Shown one piece after another: positions 63,770 through 64,000 of a stretch of 64,000 bases of DNA (positions are counted from its first letter, which is position 1; each line of letters starts with the position of its first letter). Made by a program: the position numbers and the translations under genes. The notes under the pieces were generated by a model. The model did no database searches, was not told the origin of the DNA, and saw only the letters and a list, made by a program, of their open reading frames with translations. The stretch covers positions 1,151,793 to 1,215,792 of the forward strand of contig NZ_WJPK01000002.1 in the NCBI RefSeq assembly GCF_009649685.1. The letters are read 5' to 3'. The stretch is from Flavobacteriaceae bacterium EG-1 (GTDB lineage Bacteria > Bacteroidota > Bacteroidia > Flavobacteriales > Flavobacteriaceae).

Positions 63770-64000
63770 TTACCTATATACGGTCATATGCCCGACGAAT
63801 TCTCTATCGTCATTTGGTCCGTTTAATTTAATTATATACCAATAATCACCTGTTGGTAGATCTTCTTTTTTATAAGTTCCATCCCATTCACCAATACCAA
63901 TGTATTGTTTTATCTGTCTACCGTATCTATCGAAAATAGTTACCAACATATTTGGGAATCCTTCTGAATTTCCGATTACCCATGTATCACGATTACCATC
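63770..64000 (-). CDS. T9SS type B sorting (gliding-motility-associated) C-terminal domain, 5' part outside the window
   Basis: The last 76 codons of a minus-strand gene, stop at 63770-63772, open to the window edge. The sequence DGNRDTWVIGN, VTIFDRYGRQI, EWDGTYKKEDLPTGDYWYII and the terminal GHMTVYR are the landmarks of the T9SS type B sorting domain (CHU_C). Such domains direct large surface adhesins or enzymes through the type IX system and are cut off on export. The cargo portion is beyond the window. Confidence 0.92.
   Translation of the reverse strand, partial: DGNRDTWVIGNSEGFPNMLVTIFDRYGRQIKQYIGIGEWDGTYKKEDLPTGDYWYIIKLNGPNDDREFVGHMTVYR

Overview
The window looks like chromosomal DNA of a marine-type, T9SS-bearing member of the Flavobacteriaceae (Bacteroidota). 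It is A+T-rich, nearly every promoter I can read uses the Bacteroidota -7 box TAnnTTTG, several genes encode TonB-dependent receptors with an N-terminal carboxypeptidase-regulatory-like domain, lipoproteins are abundant, and the right edge holds the end of a T9SS type B (gliding-motility-associated) sorting domain. Gene content is mostly core, densely packed and in short operons. I see no rRNA, tRNA, CRISPR array, insertion sequence or prophage.

Layout. 1-3724: a same-strand run of two serine hydrolases of the beta-lactamase fold (the first cut by the window edge), an NmrA-like SDR protein and a Vat/CatB-type acetyltransferase. 3742-5033: gpsA and a candidate structured small RNA. 5152-9370: an AraC regulator divergent from a phytanoyl-CoA-dioxygenase-like enzyme with repeated operator-like sites between them, then a SulP transporter and a lipoprotein cytochrome c. 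9446-15150: small metabolic and stress enzymes (YheT hydrolase, NPD flavoenzyme, thioesterase, EamA exporter, ArsC-like protein, quinone-reductase-like flavoprotein, DinB, RsiV-like lipoprotein). 15213-21115: a trans-sulfuration PLP enzyme, NADP glutamate dehydrogenase, recO and a TonB receptor. 21182-29924: an 11-mer-repeat lipoprotein, ileS, a DksA-like protein, lspA, 5-FCL, a 30-residue membrane protein and uvrC. 29944-40504: a patatin/BamA-like protein, a second candidate small RNA, a DUF3108 protein, tryptophan dioxygenase, an M23 peptidase, pgi and a TonB receptor. 40591-47875: small membrane and secreted proteins, then a secreted endonuclease/exonuclease/phosphatase divergent from a TonB receptor plus a DUF5689/lamin-tail lipoprotein. 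47939-54309: katG divergent from an ankyrin protein and an omega-amidase-like enzyme, then a response regulator and PAS histidine kinase. 54465-64000: an Ig-like lipoprotein, comF, a coiled-coil protein, glyS, a FecA-like receptor with a small barrel protein, exonuclease III, an unknown lipoprotein and the T9SS cargo end.

Most interesting points. (1) Two intergenic regions, 28 kb apart, share an identical 17-nt sequence placed the same way: after a closing stem whose arms differ in sequence but pair in both copies, and before an intrinsic terminator. This points to two members of one small-RNA family. (2) The nuclease, receptor and DUF5689/lamin-tail genes together carry the parts that ExeM/NucH-type secreted nucleases hold in one polypeptide, suggesting a nucleic-acid scavenging locus. 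(3) The isoleucyl-tRNA synthetase has GxHH in place of the class I HxGH motif, a swap reported in some IleRS2 enzymes with extreme mupirocin resistance. (4) The AraC/PhyH intergenic region has two 10-bp sites exactly 21 bp apart and an inverted copy. (5) Two neighbouring genes have the -7 box only 4 nt before the start codon, as expected for leaderless mRNAs.

All calls come from reading sequence motifs; no database search, folding or composition calculation was run.
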